This document shows, in pieces, positions 25,484 to 34,411 of a DNA stretch of 64,000 bases. Position 1 is the first letter of the stretch; each line of letters begins with the position of its first letter. The notes beneath the pieces are model-generated. The model saw only the letters and a list, made by a program, of their open reading frames with translations. It was not told where the DNA came from and made no database searches. The translations under genes were made by a program, and so were the position numbers. Origin of the DNA: Paenibacillus sp. W2I17 (GTDB lineage: Bacteria; Bacillota; Bacilli; Paenibacillales; Paenibacillaceae). The stretch is taken from assembly GCF_030815985.1 (NCBI RefSeq), contig NZ_JAUSXM010000001.1:186001-250000 (forward strand), given 5' to 3'.

Positions 25484-28345
25484 ATGAAATTTGCCGTATT
25501 GGATTTCGAAACAACCGGCACGCAGTCCGACGGTGAGATTATACAGGCCGGACTTGCCATCATAGATCATGACTACAGCATAACTCAAATATATAGTTCT
25601 TATGTGAACCCCGGTGTACCGATTCCCCCGTTTATTTCGGGGTTGACGGGTATTACCGATGAAGATGTAGCGGACGCTCCTTCACTCGAAGAGATGATGA
25701 TGGAGATGGTTCCGCTGCTTAATGATGTGGTGCTTGTTGGACACAACGTCGCTTTTGATTTTCACTTTTTGCAGAATGCTCTTGACCGTTGCGGTTATTT
25801 GCCGTTCACTGGCCGCATTCTGGACACGATTGATTTTCTGAAGATTACATTCCCATCACTGGGTTCTTATCAACTCGGTTATGTGTCTTCCGAATTTGGA
25901 TTTCAACATGATCGCCCTCACCAGGCAGACAGTGATGCACTGGCGACAGCCTATGTGCTGCTAAAGTGTCTGGATGAGTTAAAGGAATTACCGCTCATAA
26001 CGATTCAGCGCCTCAGTGACCTGTTTGCACCAGAAGACAGTGACTTGGGTTGGTTCTTGGACGGAATGCGCAGTGAGAAGGAAGCAGAGCCGATTCAGGA
26101 TCTGGACGGACATACCTATTATCGTCAGCTTGCTCTTAATGTAAGTGATTGGACCGATATTGGTGCACCACGCGATGAGCGGGAGGCTAACCCCCTTGAT
26201 GGTGTAAGCTTCGAACAGTTTATGGACCAGGTTCGGGAGAACCTGAAGGATACACTAGATCATTACGAAGAGCGTGAAGCGCAGACTCAGATGTTCAGCA
26301 GTGTAAGGCAAGCCCTGGATGAAGAGAAACATCTCTTGATCGAAGCAGGAACAGGCACTGGTAAATCTCTGGGTTATCTGTTGCCTGCTATTTACGAAAG
26401 TGTGAAGCAGGAACAGAAAGTTATGGTTAGCACGCATACAATCAATCTGCAGGAGCAATTGAGAGAGCGGGACATTCCGATGCTTACCCAAGTGGTTCCA
26501 TTCCCGTTTAAAGCTGCTGTCTTCAAAGGACGTGGACATTACCTGTGCCTGCGCAAATTTGAACACAAAATCAATAAACGTGAATTCGCCACACCTAAAG
26601 AGGATTATTTCACAGCAGCTCAGATGATTGTCTGGCTTACGCAGACCGAAACCGGAGATGATGAGGAACTTAACCTTAGCGGACGCGGAGGGGACTTCTG
26701 GGAGACGGTACAGAGCGAATCTGAGTCTTGTCTGGGAAGATCATGTCCATGGTTCCGCAAATGTTTCTACCATCGTGCCAAACATGAGGCAGGGTTGTCT
26801 GATATCGTAATCACCAATCACTCCAAATTATTTACGGATGTGAAAGCCGCGCATCAGCTGCTGCCAGCCTATGAGAGTCTTGTGATCGACGAGGCACATC
26901 ATCTGGAGGATGTCGCTGGTAAACATCTTGGAATGCATATGAAATATTTCACCTTGGTTCATACACTGACCCGCCTATTTAAAGACAGTCGTAATGGTCA
27001 GCTGCCTATGCTTCGTTCGCAGTTATCCGGGCATGAAAATTCGGTGCAATGGGGCTCCATGGTGGATCAGATGTTCCCGCTCGCTCTTGAAGTTAAGGAG
27101 CTGTGGGATCGTATGAGCGATGCCTTGTTCGGTCTGTTGCCTGAACGAAGTGATGCTTCACCGGGAGAGACGGGGCAATTTTCACTGCGTCTGAAAGCAT
27201 CTCAGAAACCTGCAAAATGGCAGGAGTTGCAGGATCTGGAGAACCAGATCTATGTGACTCTGGGCGATTTGGTTCGAAAAGGGGACAAATTGCTGCTTGA
27301 GGTGAAAGAGGATCAGGATGATTATCAATCGGATAGTTTGATCACGGACATTACAGGATTGCTGAAAGATCTGACCACATTGAAGGAGAATCTACGTTTC
27401 TTCATGCGTATGGATGATGCTAAAACGGTATACTGGATGGAAGCCAGCGGCCAGTTCCGCAGCAAATCTCTCCAGCTGTATGCCGTACCTGTAGATGTCA
27501 GTGCACAACTTAAGGATTTATTTTTTGATAAAAAGAAAAGTGTTGTGCTTACATCAGCTACGCTTTCAGTGGATAAGTCATTCCAGTTCATGATTGAGCA
27601 GCTTGGCTTACAGGAAGCCTCTGAGAATAATCGGCTGTTAACGTCGATGTTGCCATCACCTTTCAACTATCGCGATCAGGCACTTCTGGTGATTCCGCGT
27701 GATTTCCCAAGTGTGAAGGGAAGTGTGGGTGATGCGCACTTTGTTAATATGCTGGTGCAATCACTCGCAGAGACGGCAATTGCTACGCGTGGACGCATGA
27801 TGGTTCTGTTTACTTCATACAAGATGCTGCGACAGGTCTATGATCCGCTGAAGGAGGCGCTATCTGGTAACGACATCTCGTTGCTTGGGCAAGGCGTTGA
27901 CAGTGGAAGTCGTTCCAAATTGACTCGCAGGTTCCAAGATGCCAAAGCAACGGTACTTTTGGGCACAAGCAGCTTCTGGGAGGGTGTAGATATCCCGGGA
28001 GAGGCCCTAACCTGTCTCGCTATTGTTCGACTGCCTTTCCAGCCACCGAATCATCCGTTGGTGGAAGCCAAGAGTGAGCTGCTTCAGCAACAGAAGAAAA
28101 ATCCGTTCATGAAACTGTCCGTGCCGCAAGCGGTCATTCGTTTCAAACAGGGATTTGGCCGGTTGGTGCGTACAGCGAAGGACAGAGGAATTGTCATTGT
28201 TTATGATACACGGGTGATTGAAGCGTACTATGGTAAATTCTTTTTATATTCATTACCTGGTCCCAAAATGGAACACATGCTCACGGAGCAGATGGTTCCA
28301 CGAATTACCGATTGGTTGGAAAAACCTGCTAATGAACAAAAATAA
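25484..28345 (+). CDS. dinG: DinG-type helicase with N-terminal DEDDh exonuclease domain
   Basis: The 953-aa protein begins with a 3'-5' exonuclease domain (VLDFETTGT at 6-14, GHNVAFDFHF near 87, HQADSDALATA near 147). A superfamily 2 XPD/DinG helicase follows. Walker A is EAGTGTGKS near 288-296 and the DEAH box is near 468. Motif VI-like QGFGRLVRTAKDRG lies near 890. The four Fe-S cluster cysteines are present (C355, then C416-x4-C421-x5-C427). Family members act in DNA repair and damage tolerance. ATG 25484 starts directly at the first exonuclease strand. Position between pan and ypm genes agrees with B. subtilis. Confidence 0.95.
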   Translation: MKFAVLDFETTGTQSDGEIIQAGLAIIDHDYSITQIYSSYVNPGVPIPPFISGLTGITDEDVADAPSLEEMMMEMVPLLNDVVLVGHNVAFDFHFLQNALDRCGYLPFTGRILDTIDFLKITFPSLGSYQLGYVSSEFGFQHDRPHQADSDALATAYVLLKCLDELKELPLITIQRLSDLFAPEDSDLGWFLDGMRSEKEAEPIQDLDGHTYYRQLALNVSDWTDIGAPRDEREANPLDGVSFEQFMDQVRENLKDTLDHYEEREAQTQMFSSVRQALDEEKHLLIEAGTGTGKSLGYLLPAIYESVKQEQKVMVSTHTINLQEQLRERDIPMLTQVVPFPFKAAVFKGRGHYLCLRKFEHKINKREFATPKEDYFTAAQMIVWLTQTETGDDEELNLSGRGGDFWETVQSESESCLGRSCPWFRKCFYHRAKHEAGLSDIVITNHSKLFTDVKAAHQLLPAYESLVIDEAHHLEDVAGKHLGMHMKYFTLVHTLTRLFKDSRNGQLPMLRSQLSGHENSVQWGSMVDQMFPLALEVKELWDRMSDALFGLLPERSDASPGETGQFSLRLKASQKPAKWQELQDLENQIYVTLGDLVRKGDKLLLEVKEDQDDYQSDSLITDITGLLKDLTTLKENLRFFMRMDDAKTVYWMEASGQFRSKSLQLYAVPVDVSAQLKDLFFDKKKSVVLTSATLSVDKSFQFMIEQLGLQEASENNRLLTSMLPSPFNYRDQALLVIPRDFPSVKGSVGDAHFVNMLVQSLAETAIATRGRMMVLFTSYKMLRQVYDPLKEALSGNDISLLGQGVDSGSRSKLTRRFQDAKATVLLGTSSFWEGVDIPGEALTCLAIVRLPFQPPNHPLVEAKSELLQQQKKNPFMKLSVPQAVIRFKQGFGRLVRTAKDRGIVIVYDTRVIEAYYGKFFLYSLPGPKMEHMLTEQMVPRITDWLEKPANEQK

Positions 28346-28463
28346 TGGTTGTTTTGTTCGTTATATCATTGCATGAAACTATTGTTTGGCGTTAAACTTT
28401 ATTAGATATTCCCGTATCCGATTAAAGCAGTTGCACGCAAGAACTTATAACCTAAATTACAAG

Positions 28464-28515
28464 GAGCATTCTGTATAAAATGTCACGTTTATCTTTGAGT
28501 TTATACAGAATGCTC
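28464..28515 (+). repeat. Perfect 16-bp inverted repeat upstream of rex
   Basis: GAGCATTCTGTATAAA (28464-28479) is exactly complementary to TTTATACAGAATGCTC (28500-28515), with a 20-nt loop. A mixed T-rich stretch follows rather than a clean T-run. It does not resemble the known Rex operator. It may be a dinG terminator, an mRNA leader hairpin for rex, or the stem of a small element. Confidence 0.85.
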
Positions 28516-28551
28516 ATCTTTTCATCTATTATTTTATCGTGGCCTTGGTAA
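28480..28551 (+). CDS. Candidate 23-aa hydrophobic leader peptide upstream of rex
   Basis: The frame MSRLSLSLYRMLIFSSIILS (then WPW, stop) begins at ATG 28480. AAGGAG lies 13 nt upstream within the flank of the inverted repeat, and the frame ends 12 nt before the rex start. It is strongly hydrophobic after residue 10 and could be a membrane peptide or a coupling leader. The long ribosome-site spacing and small size keep confidence low. Confidence 0.28.
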   Translation: MSRLSLSLYRMLIFSSIILSWPW

Positions 28552-28563
28552 GGGGGAGCAAGA

Positions 28564-29217
28564 ATGAAATCGGATAAAATTTCGGAAGCGGTGGTACGAC
28601 GTCTGCCTGTATACTTGCGTTATTTGAACGAGTTGCATCAGCGTGAGGTGGCTACTGTTTCTTCTCAAGAGCTTGGACAGAGGCTGGATCTGAATCCGGC
28701 CCAAATTCGTAAAGACCTGGCTTACTTCGGTGATTTTGGTCGTAAAGGGATCGGGTATGATGTATCCTATTTGATCGAGAAAATTCGTCACATTCTAAAA
28801 ATCGATCAGCAAATTAATGTAGCTCTGGTAGGAGCGGGTAATCTCGGTCAAGCCTTGTCCAACTACAACGCATATCTGAAAGACAACATGAAGATTGTTG
28901 CTGTATTTGATGCATATGGACCGAAGATTGGTAGTCAAATCAACAGTTTGACGGTAAAACCAATGGATGAATTGACGGAAGCGGTTAAAACGGAAAACAT
29001 CCGCATCGGTATTATTACGGTTCCGGATACGGAAGCCCAAAATGTAGCGGATCAGCTTATTGAATCCGGAATCGAAGCGATCCTTAATTTTGCACCAACC
29101 ATTCTAAAAACACCGCCGCATATCCGCATTCACCATGCTGACTTTACAACGGATCTGCTTAGTTTGGCCTATTACTTGGAGACTGGAAAGGACGACGAGG
29201 AAGATGACAACAAATAG
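28564..29217 (+). CDS. rex: Redox-sensing transcriptional repressor Rex
   Basis: Rex senses the NADH/NAD+ ratio and represses fermentation and respiration genes when NADH is low. The 217-aa protein has an N-terminal winged helix (SSQELGQRLDLNPAQIRKDL, about 36-55), the KGIGYDV linker, and a Rossmann domain with VALVGAGNLGQAL near residue 88. The C-terminal swap helix (FTTDLLSLAYYLET) is present. ATG 28564 follows GGGGGAG. The window also contains likely redox-linked genes (qcrABC, ackA, hbd), but no Rex operator was recognised near them. It overlaps the deaminase gene by 14 nt. Confidence 0.96.
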   Translation: MKSDKISEAVVRRLPVYLRYLNELHQREVATVSSQELGQRLDLNPAQIRKDLAYFGDFGRKGIGYDVSYLIEKIRHILKIDQQINVALVGAGNLGQALSNYNAYLKDNMKIVAVFDAYGPKIGSQINSLTVKPMDELTEAVKTENIRIGIITVPDTEAQNVADQLIESGIEAILNFAPTILKTPPHIRIHHADFTTDLLSLAYYLETGKDDEEDDNK

Positions 29218-30511
29218 ATGGGTAATTCACAACGGCAAATTTGCCGTTAATGAAGGCGGCACAACATGGAACGTGGTTCAAGGATACATGGTTGTTGAGG
29301 ATGACAAGATTGTGCATATTGGTGAGACATTGCCGGATGGAGACAAAAATAGTACCAAAGTAGATGGAAAAGGACTGTTCTTCCTGCCGGGTCTGATCAA
29401 TACGCATGGTCATGCAGCAATGTCGTTGCTCAGAGGGCACGGAGACGATCTTGCGTTGCAAGTATGGTTGCAGGAAAAAATGTGGCCGATGGAAGCGAAA
29501 ATGACTTCAGAAGATGTATATTGGGGAACCTCGCTATCGGTGCTTGAAATGTTGAAAGGCGGAACTACAGCGTTCTTGGACATGTACGATCACATGGATC
29601 AAGTTGCCAAAGTTGTGGAGCAATCCGGCGTTAGAGCAGCACTGGCACGTGGTGTAATCGGACTGTGCTCGGAAGAAGAGCAACTGCGGAAGCTGGAGGA
29701 GTCGGCAGCGTTTGCACGTGAGTGGAATGGACAGGCAGATGGTCGCATTACAACCGTAATCTCGCCACATGCACCATATACATGCCCTCCTGACTACATA
29801 GAGAAGCTTGTGCAGGTCGCGAACGATCTGAACCTTCCTCTCCATACACATATGTCTGAAACGCTTCGTGAAGTGGAGCAGAACGTGGCTGATTATGGAC
29901 TGCGTCCTGTGGCACATTTGGAGAAACTGGGCTTTTTCTCCCGTCCATCTCTGGTTGCACATGCGGTGCATCTTAATGACGAAGAAATTGAAATTTTGGC
30001 CCGTCATGATGTGGCTGTATCCCATAACCCGGGAAGTAACCTGAAACTCGCTTCCGGTGTTGCGCGGGTACCTGCGTTGCTGAAAGCAGGAGTTACCGTG
30101 TCACTCGGAACAGACGGACCGGCAAGCAACAACAACCTGGATATGTTCGAGGAAATGAGACTGGCTGCATTGATCCACAAAGGTGTATCTGGTGACCCGA
30201 CGGCAGTACCAGCAGGCGAAGCGTTACTACTCGGAACGTCATATGGTGCCAAATCTATCTTCTTGAACAATACCGGAGCGCTTCAGGTCGGCATGAAGGC
30301 TGATTTTATCGCCCTTGACATTGAACAGGCACATTTCTATCCACATACAGACCTGATCTCACATACGATCTACTCGGCTTCTGCCAAAGATGTTGAGCAC
30401 GTATGGGTGGATGGAAAACAAGTGGTGAAACATGGCGAATGTCTGACGCTGGATGAAGAACGCATTTTGCGTGAGTCTCAATTGGCATTTGATGGTCTGC
30501 TTGCTCGTTAA
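29204..30511 (+). CDS. mtaD: 5-methylthioadenosine/S-adenosylhomocysteine deaminase
   Basis: This 435-aa metal-dependent amidohydrolase has the first-strand NTHGHAAM metal motif (near residue 66), HTHMSE, AHAVHLNDEE and LGTDGPASNNNLDMFEE, matching MTA/SAH deaminases of the TrzN/Atz type. These remove the 6-amino group from methylthioadenosine or S-adenosylhomocysteine. ATG 29204 was chosen because GACGAGGAAG precedes it; the longer frame from 29135 lies inside rex. Coupling to rex is 14 nt of overlap. Together with mtnE, mtnW, mtnX and mtnB in this window it points to active recycling of methylthio compounds. Exact substrate preference cannot be read. Confidence 0.85.
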   Translation: MTTNRWVIHNGKFAVNEGGTTWNVVQGYMVVEDDKIVHIGETLPDGDKNSTKVDGKGLFFLPGLINTHGHAAMSLLRGHGDDLALQVWLQEKMWPMEAKMTSEDVYWGTSLSVLEMLKGGTTAFLDMYDHMDQVAKVVEQSGVRAALARGVIGLCSEEEQLRKLEESAAFAREWNGQADGRITTVISPHAPYTCPPDYIEKLVQVANDLNLPLHTHMSETLREVEQNVADYGLRPVAHLEKLGFFSRPSLVAHAVHLNDEEIEILARHDVAVSHNPGSNLKLASGVARVPALLKAGVTVSLGTDGPASNNNLDMFEEMRLAALIHKGVSGDPTAVPAGEALLLGTSYGAKSIFLNNTGALQVGMKADFIALDIEQAHFYPHTDLISHTIYSASAKDVEHVWVDGKQVVKHGECLTLDEERILRESQLAFDGLLAR

Positions 30512-30550
30512 TTGCAGGACAGAGCATCATAGGGAAAGGAAGTTCGGCTT

Positions 30551-31081
30551 TTGAAGAAAAAAAAGAAGTGGATATGGATTTCGCTGCTTGCACTAGTTCT
30601 GATTCTGTTTGGACTTCAGCGTTATTACGTCTATGTCACACAGGACCAACGTAAGGAAGAAGCGCTCGCCATACAAGCAGCACAGAAGCAACTGGGCATT
30701 ACATCCTATGATGAATTGCGCAAGTACATCTGGGGAGACAAAGAAGGCTCTGACAACATCTACTGGACCCTGATCGGCAAAAATAAGGATAACCAGGATG
30801 TTATGGTCTGGGTTAAATTCGATGCAAACAATCAACCGGCTACGGGGGCAAACGCTGTACACAGTGAGCTGCTGCAGAATGGCATGTCCGAAGCGCAGAT
30901 CCGCAATCGCTTCAGTTCTGAAGTTCCTGCCGGCGAGATTAAACGAATCATGCCCGGAGTTGTGAATGGAATATATGTGTGGCAAGTGTATTATAAAGAC
31001 GGTACGCATAACCACTATCGCTTTTATCGTTTTAGCAACGGAGAACAGGTGGACCTGGTCTATACACTCCCGAACAGCTAG
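30551..31081 (+). CDS. ypmB: YpmB-like single-pass membrane protein
   Basis: The 176-aa protein starts KKKKKWIWISLLALVLILFG, a basic tail and one transmembrane helix. Two PepSY-like repeats follow (EALAIQAAQKQLGITSYDEL and AQIRNRFSSEVPAGEIKRI). This matches B. subtilis YpmB (DUF5590), which lies at the same place between dinG and asnS. TTG 30551 follows GAAAGGAAG. Family function is unknown; PepSY-type domains are linked to cell-surface enzyme regulation. A terminator-like hairpin follows. Confidence 0.88.
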   Translation: MKKKKKWIWISLLALVLILFGLQRYYVYVTQDQRKEEALAIQAAQKQLGITSYDELRKYIWGDKEGSDNIYWTLIGKNKDNQDVMVWVKFDANNQPATGANAVHSELLQNGMSEAQIRNRFSSEVPAGEIKRIMPGVVNGIYVWQVYYKDGTHNHYRFYRFSNGEQVDLVYTLPNS

Positions 31082-31119
31082 AACAAATAGAGCGACATAA
31101 CTAGAGAATTAAAGAAATG

Positions 31120-31159
31120 AAAGAACCGGCAGACGGATATCCGACTGAACCGGTTCTTT
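31120..31159 (+). terminator. Hairpin after ypmB, probable terminator
   Basis: AAAGAACCGG (31120-31129) pairs perfectly with CCGGTTCTTT (31150-31159), and the loop holds the palindrome CGGATATCCG. The T-run after the stem is weak. From here to 31383 the sequence is AT-rich, with an extended -10 like TGATATACT near 31245 and no gene. Confidence 0.7.
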
Positions 31160-31382
31160 GTGTTGTCTGTAAACATTCTTGATTTAAATAGTTAAAATTA
31201 ATAATTTATTCATATTTTCACCTTCGAAAATGTATATACGATGTGATATACTCAGATATGTACTCAAAGTTACATTCAAAAACAAACAAACCTGTCGAAA
31301 TTCTCGCAGGAGTCAATGTGCACATATTCGTATATACCAATAAGCCAGTAGGTTAGGCCAAAATCTGGGAGGGGTAATTCAC

Positions 31383-31910
31383 TTGAAGCTAAAAGTATTG
31401 CCTATTGCTTTAACTGCCGTCATTTCAGCCGTTGTGTTGTTTGGAGGTTGGTTTGTATATCGTCAGGTGGCCGTGCAGAATCCGATTGAAAAGATGGTTA
31501 CCCAGTACGATGGAGTCAATGACGTTCAATTAACTATTAACCGCGATGACGTACAATTGAAACTGGATCTGCAACCTGATGTTGATTTGGGCAGACTGGT
31601 ACAATATATTCACAAAGAAGGACAGACATTAATTGGAACACGTTCACTAAAGTTGGATGTTGTGGATCATTCCAGTGAAGCACTGGAAAGTTGGTGGGGG
31701 GATGCGATGTTTACCGTAGCTCAGGCGATGGAGAACAAGCAATACACCGAGATTACACCAACGTTGTCAAAGATGGCGACGAATGGAATTAAGGTAAATA
31801 CAGCGATGGATGACAACAATGTATATGTCAGTCTCAGAGACGGAGATGCCAGCAAGTTTATTATTCTGCCGCGTGTGCCCGGTCAGATAGGAGTGTGGCC
31901 TAATGCCTAA
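31383..31910 (+). CDS. Unrecognised single-pass membrane protein paired with a short FtsH
   Basis: The 175-aa product begins with a short basic segment and one transmembrane helix (VLPIALTAVISAVVLFGGWF). An extracytoplasmic or cytoplasmic domain with beta-rich stretches follows (VNDVQLTINRDDVQLKLDLQ, YVSLRDGDASKFIILPR). I do not recognise the domain. TTG 31383 follows GGGAGGGG at 7-9 nt. The gene overlaps the AAA protease by 8 nt, so the two proteins are likely made together and may work together at the membrane. One possibility is that this protein supplies the extracytoplasmic part that the short protease lacks. Confidence 0.75.
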   Translation: MKLKVLPIALTAVISAVVLFGGWFVYRQVAVQNPIEKMVTQYDGVNDVQLTINRDDVQLKLDLQPDVDLGRLVQYIHKEGQTLIGTRSLKLDVVDHSSEALESWWGDAMFTVAQAMENKQYTEITPTLSKMATNGIKVNTAMDDNNVYVSLRDGDASKFIILPRVPGQIGVWPNA

Positions 31911-33405
31911 ATGGACAAAAGAAGTTGCCATCGGATTTTTTCCCGTATTGATTATTTTCCTTGCTTTTACTGGTGTTAATATTGTTCCGATTCTGATTGC
32001 AGCGGTACTTGTCGGAGCTTTGCTGTTCATGATGCAAATGCGTGGCGGGATTACAGTAGGCGCTGCACAGGAACGTAAACGGAAGAAAAAAGGACCTTCC
32101 AAGCTTACTTTTGAAGAAATTGGCGGACAGGACAGTGCCAAGCAGGAATTGCGTGAAGCGCTTGACTTTCTCATCAAACATGAAGAAATTCGGAAGTTTG
32201 GGATTCGTCCGTTAAAAGGGATCTTGCTGACGGGCCCTCCAGGGACAGGGAAAACGTTGATGGCCAAGGCTGCTGCCCATTACACCGATTCTGTTTTTGT
32301 AGCAGCATCGGGTAGTGAGTTCGTGGAAATGTATGTTGGTGTGGGTGCCAGCAGAATTCGGGATTTGTTCAAGGACGCGAGGACCCGTGCCACCAAGGAA
32401 AATAAGGAAAACGCTATTATCTTTATCGATGAAATCGATGTCATCGGGGGTAAACGTGAAGGTGGTCAACAGCGTGAATATGATCAGACCCTGAATCAGC
32501 TCCTGACGGAAATGGATGGGATCTATTCTTCCGATACGCCAAGAATTCTGGTTATCGCTGCAACGAACCGTAAAGAGATGCTGGATAGCGCCCTGACGCG
32601 ACCGGGACGTTTTGACCGCCACATTCAAGTGGACTTGCCTGACAAAAAGGGTAGAAAGCATATTCTGGAACTGCATGCGGTGAATAAACCTCTGATGAAG
32701 GAAGTTAATCTGGAGAAAACAGCTGAAGAATCGTATGGTTTCTCCGGTGCACAGCTCGAAAGTGTGATGAACGAAGCAGCTATATACGCTATGCGGGACG
32801 GGATGTTAAACATTGAACAGCGGCATTTGTCCATGGCTATTGATAAGGTCATGATGGGTGAGAAGACAGACCGTGAGTCCAGTGTGGAAGAGAAGAAAAG
32901 GGTCGCCATTCATGAATTGGGACATGCCATTATGGCAGAACTCGTTCGCCCAGGCAGTGTTAGTCAGGTGGCACTTAGTCCGCGTGGTCAGGCGCTGGGA
33001 TATGTACGTCATAACCCGCAACAAGAACAGTTCCTCTATACAAAGCGCTTCCTGGAAGAGCAGATCATGATTGCACTTGGAGGAGCAGCTGCGGAGGAAA
33101 TGTACTACGGTGGTCGTTCCACAGGTTCACGCAATGACTTTGATCAGGCAACCAATGTTGTACAGACCATGATGGCTTCGGGGTTGACTTCACTTGGGAT
33201 TGTGAACATGGATATGGTAACAACCGAGGAACTGATGCGAGAGAATAAATTAATTCTGCAAGAACTGATGGAACAGACAAAGCAGTTGCTTGAAGAACAA
33301 CGGACAATTTTCGACAATTCACTCGACATCCTGATTCGTGAGGAAGTTTTGTCCGGCGAGCAATTTCGTTGTCAATTTCGTGACAGTGCCCTTCTACCAG
33401 CATAA
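31903..33405 (+). CDS. Short FtsH-like membrane AAA zinc metalloprotease
   Basis: The 500-aa protein has two closely spaced N-terminal helices (VAIGFFPVLIIFLAF and VPILIAAVLVGALLFMM) with no periplasmic domain between them. The AAA module has Walker A GPPGTGKT (near 111), pore motif FVEMYVGVG, Walker B IIFIDEID, and SRH LTRPGRFDRH. The M41 protease has HELGHA (canonical is HEAGH) and the third zinc ligand in GSRNDFDQATN. Canonical FtsH is about 640 aa. All catalytic residues seem intact, so it is probably an active ATP-dependent membrane protease paralogue. It is coupled to the preceding membrane protein and lies where B. subtilis has aspB. Confidence 0.88.
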   Translation: MPKWTKEVAIGFFPVLIIFLAFTGVNIVPILIAAVLVGALLFMMQMRGGITVGAAQERKRKKKGPSKLTFEEIGGQDSAKQELREALDFLIKHEEIRKFGIRPLKGILLTGPPGTGKTLMAKAAAHYTDSVFVAASGSEFVEMYVGVGASRIRDLFKDARTRATKENKENAIIFIDEIDVIGGKREGGQQREYDQTLNQLLTEMDGIYSSDTPRILVIAATNRKEMLDSALTRPGRFDRHIQVDLPDKKGRKHILELHAVNKPLMKEVNLEKTAEESYGFSGAQLESVMNEAAIYAMRDGMLNIEQRHLSMAIDKVMMGEKTDRESSVEEKKRVAIHELGHAIMAELVRPGSVSQVALSPRGQALGYVRHNPQQEQFLYTKRFLEEQIMIALGGAAAEEMYYGGRSTGSRNDFDQATNVVQTMMASGLTSLGIVNMDMVTTEELMRENKLILQELMEQTKQLLEEQRTIFDNSLDILIREEVLSGEQFRCQFRDSALLPA

Positions 33406-33431
33406 TTTATTTATGCTGGTTATTTTTTTTT
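33396..33431 (+). terminator. Rho-independent terminator after the FtsH-like gene
   Basis: ACCAGCATAA and TTATGCTGGT form a perfect 10-bp stem with a 5-nt loop, followed by TATTTTTTTTT. The left arm includes the last codons and stop of the protease gene. Confidence 0.92.
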
Positions 33432-33538
33432 ACATTTCACTCGTGCTAAGATATTATTATATGTTGGGTCGAAATTTGTAATTTTCGGCGAACAGGGTAC
33501 AATAGAGAAATAGAGAACCGAAAGGATGGAGCAGAACC

Positions 33539-34411
33539 ATGTTTTTCAAAAAAATAGGAGTTGTCGGCGGCGGTACGATGGGGCAAGGTATTTCCCAGAT
33601 GCTCGCAGCCAAAGGACTTGATGTGCTTCTCGTGGAGCATACAACACAAAAGCTGGACCATGCATATGACATGATCGAAACCAATCTGGATAAACAACTG
33701 GAGAAATGGGCGATTACAAAAGCGGAGAAGAAATTGATTCTTTCCCGTATTACCAAGGTAGCTCATTTAGCTGAACTTGGAACTTGCGACATGGTCATTG
33801 AGACAATTTCAGAGGATCTGGATGCGAAAAAAGCAGTATTCAGCCAACTGGACCAAGTTTGTCCAAGCAATGTCATTCTGGCAAGTAATACATCCACGCT
33901 GAGTTTGACCGAGCTTGCAAGCTCGACCAAATACCCAGAGCGTGTTATTGGTATGCACTTTATTCACCCGGTATCCCGGGTTGATCTTGTAGAGATTATT
34001 CGTGGACTGAAAACTTCGGATACAACATTCGAAGAGACCAGACGTTTTGTTGAAGAAGTAGCGGACAAAAAAGGAGTCATGATCTATGAATCACCTGGAT
34101 TCGTAACTTCCCGCTTGATCTGCCTGCTGATTAACGAAGCGTTGCATGTATTGCAAGAAGGTGTTGCATCTGCTGAAGATATCGATGATGCAATGCGTAT
34201 CGGATACAACTTCCAACATGGACCACTCGAAATGGCTGACCGTTTTGGATTGGATTCTGTTGAAGCTGCACTCGAAAGAATGTTCCGTGAATTCGGAGAA
34301 TTGAAATATCGTCCTTCAACAGTCCTGAAGAAAATGGTGCGTGCAGGACACCTGGGTGCCAAAACAGGCGAAGGATTCTTCAAGTACGACAAGGATGGTG
34401 ACCGACTGTGA
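33539..34411 (+). CDS. 3-hydroxyacyl-CoA (3-hydroxybutyryl-CoA) dehydrogenase
   Basis: This NAD-dependent enzyme interconverts 3-hydroxyacyl-CoA and 3-ketoacyl-CoA. The 290-aa protein has the IGVVGGGTMGQGISQ nucleotide loop at residues 6-20. SNTSTLSLTELAS, the catalytic histidine in RVIGMHFIHPV (near 139) and the C-terminal dimer domain ending AKTGEGFFKY follow. It resembles short-chain 3-hydroxybutyryl-CoA dehydrogenases (Hbd/MmgB). ATG 33539 follows GGATGGAGC. The stop overlaps ackA (GTGA), an uncommon pairing that may connect acyl-CoA turnover to acetate formation; no other beta-oxidation gene is nearby. Confidence 0.92.
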   Translation: MFFKKIGVVGGGTMGQGISQMLAAKGLDVLLVEHTTQKLDHAYDMIETNLDKQLEKWAITKAEKKLILSRITKVAHLAELGTCDMVIETISEDLDAKKAVFSQLDQVCPSNVILASNTSTLSLTELASSTKYPERVIGMHFIHPVSRVDLVEIIRGLKTSDTTFEETRRFVEEVADKKGVMIYESPGFVTSRLICLLINEALHVLQEGVASAEDIDDAMRIGYNFQHGPLEMADRFGLDSVEAALERMFREFGELKYRPSTVLKKMVRAGHLGAKTGEGFFKYDKDGDRL

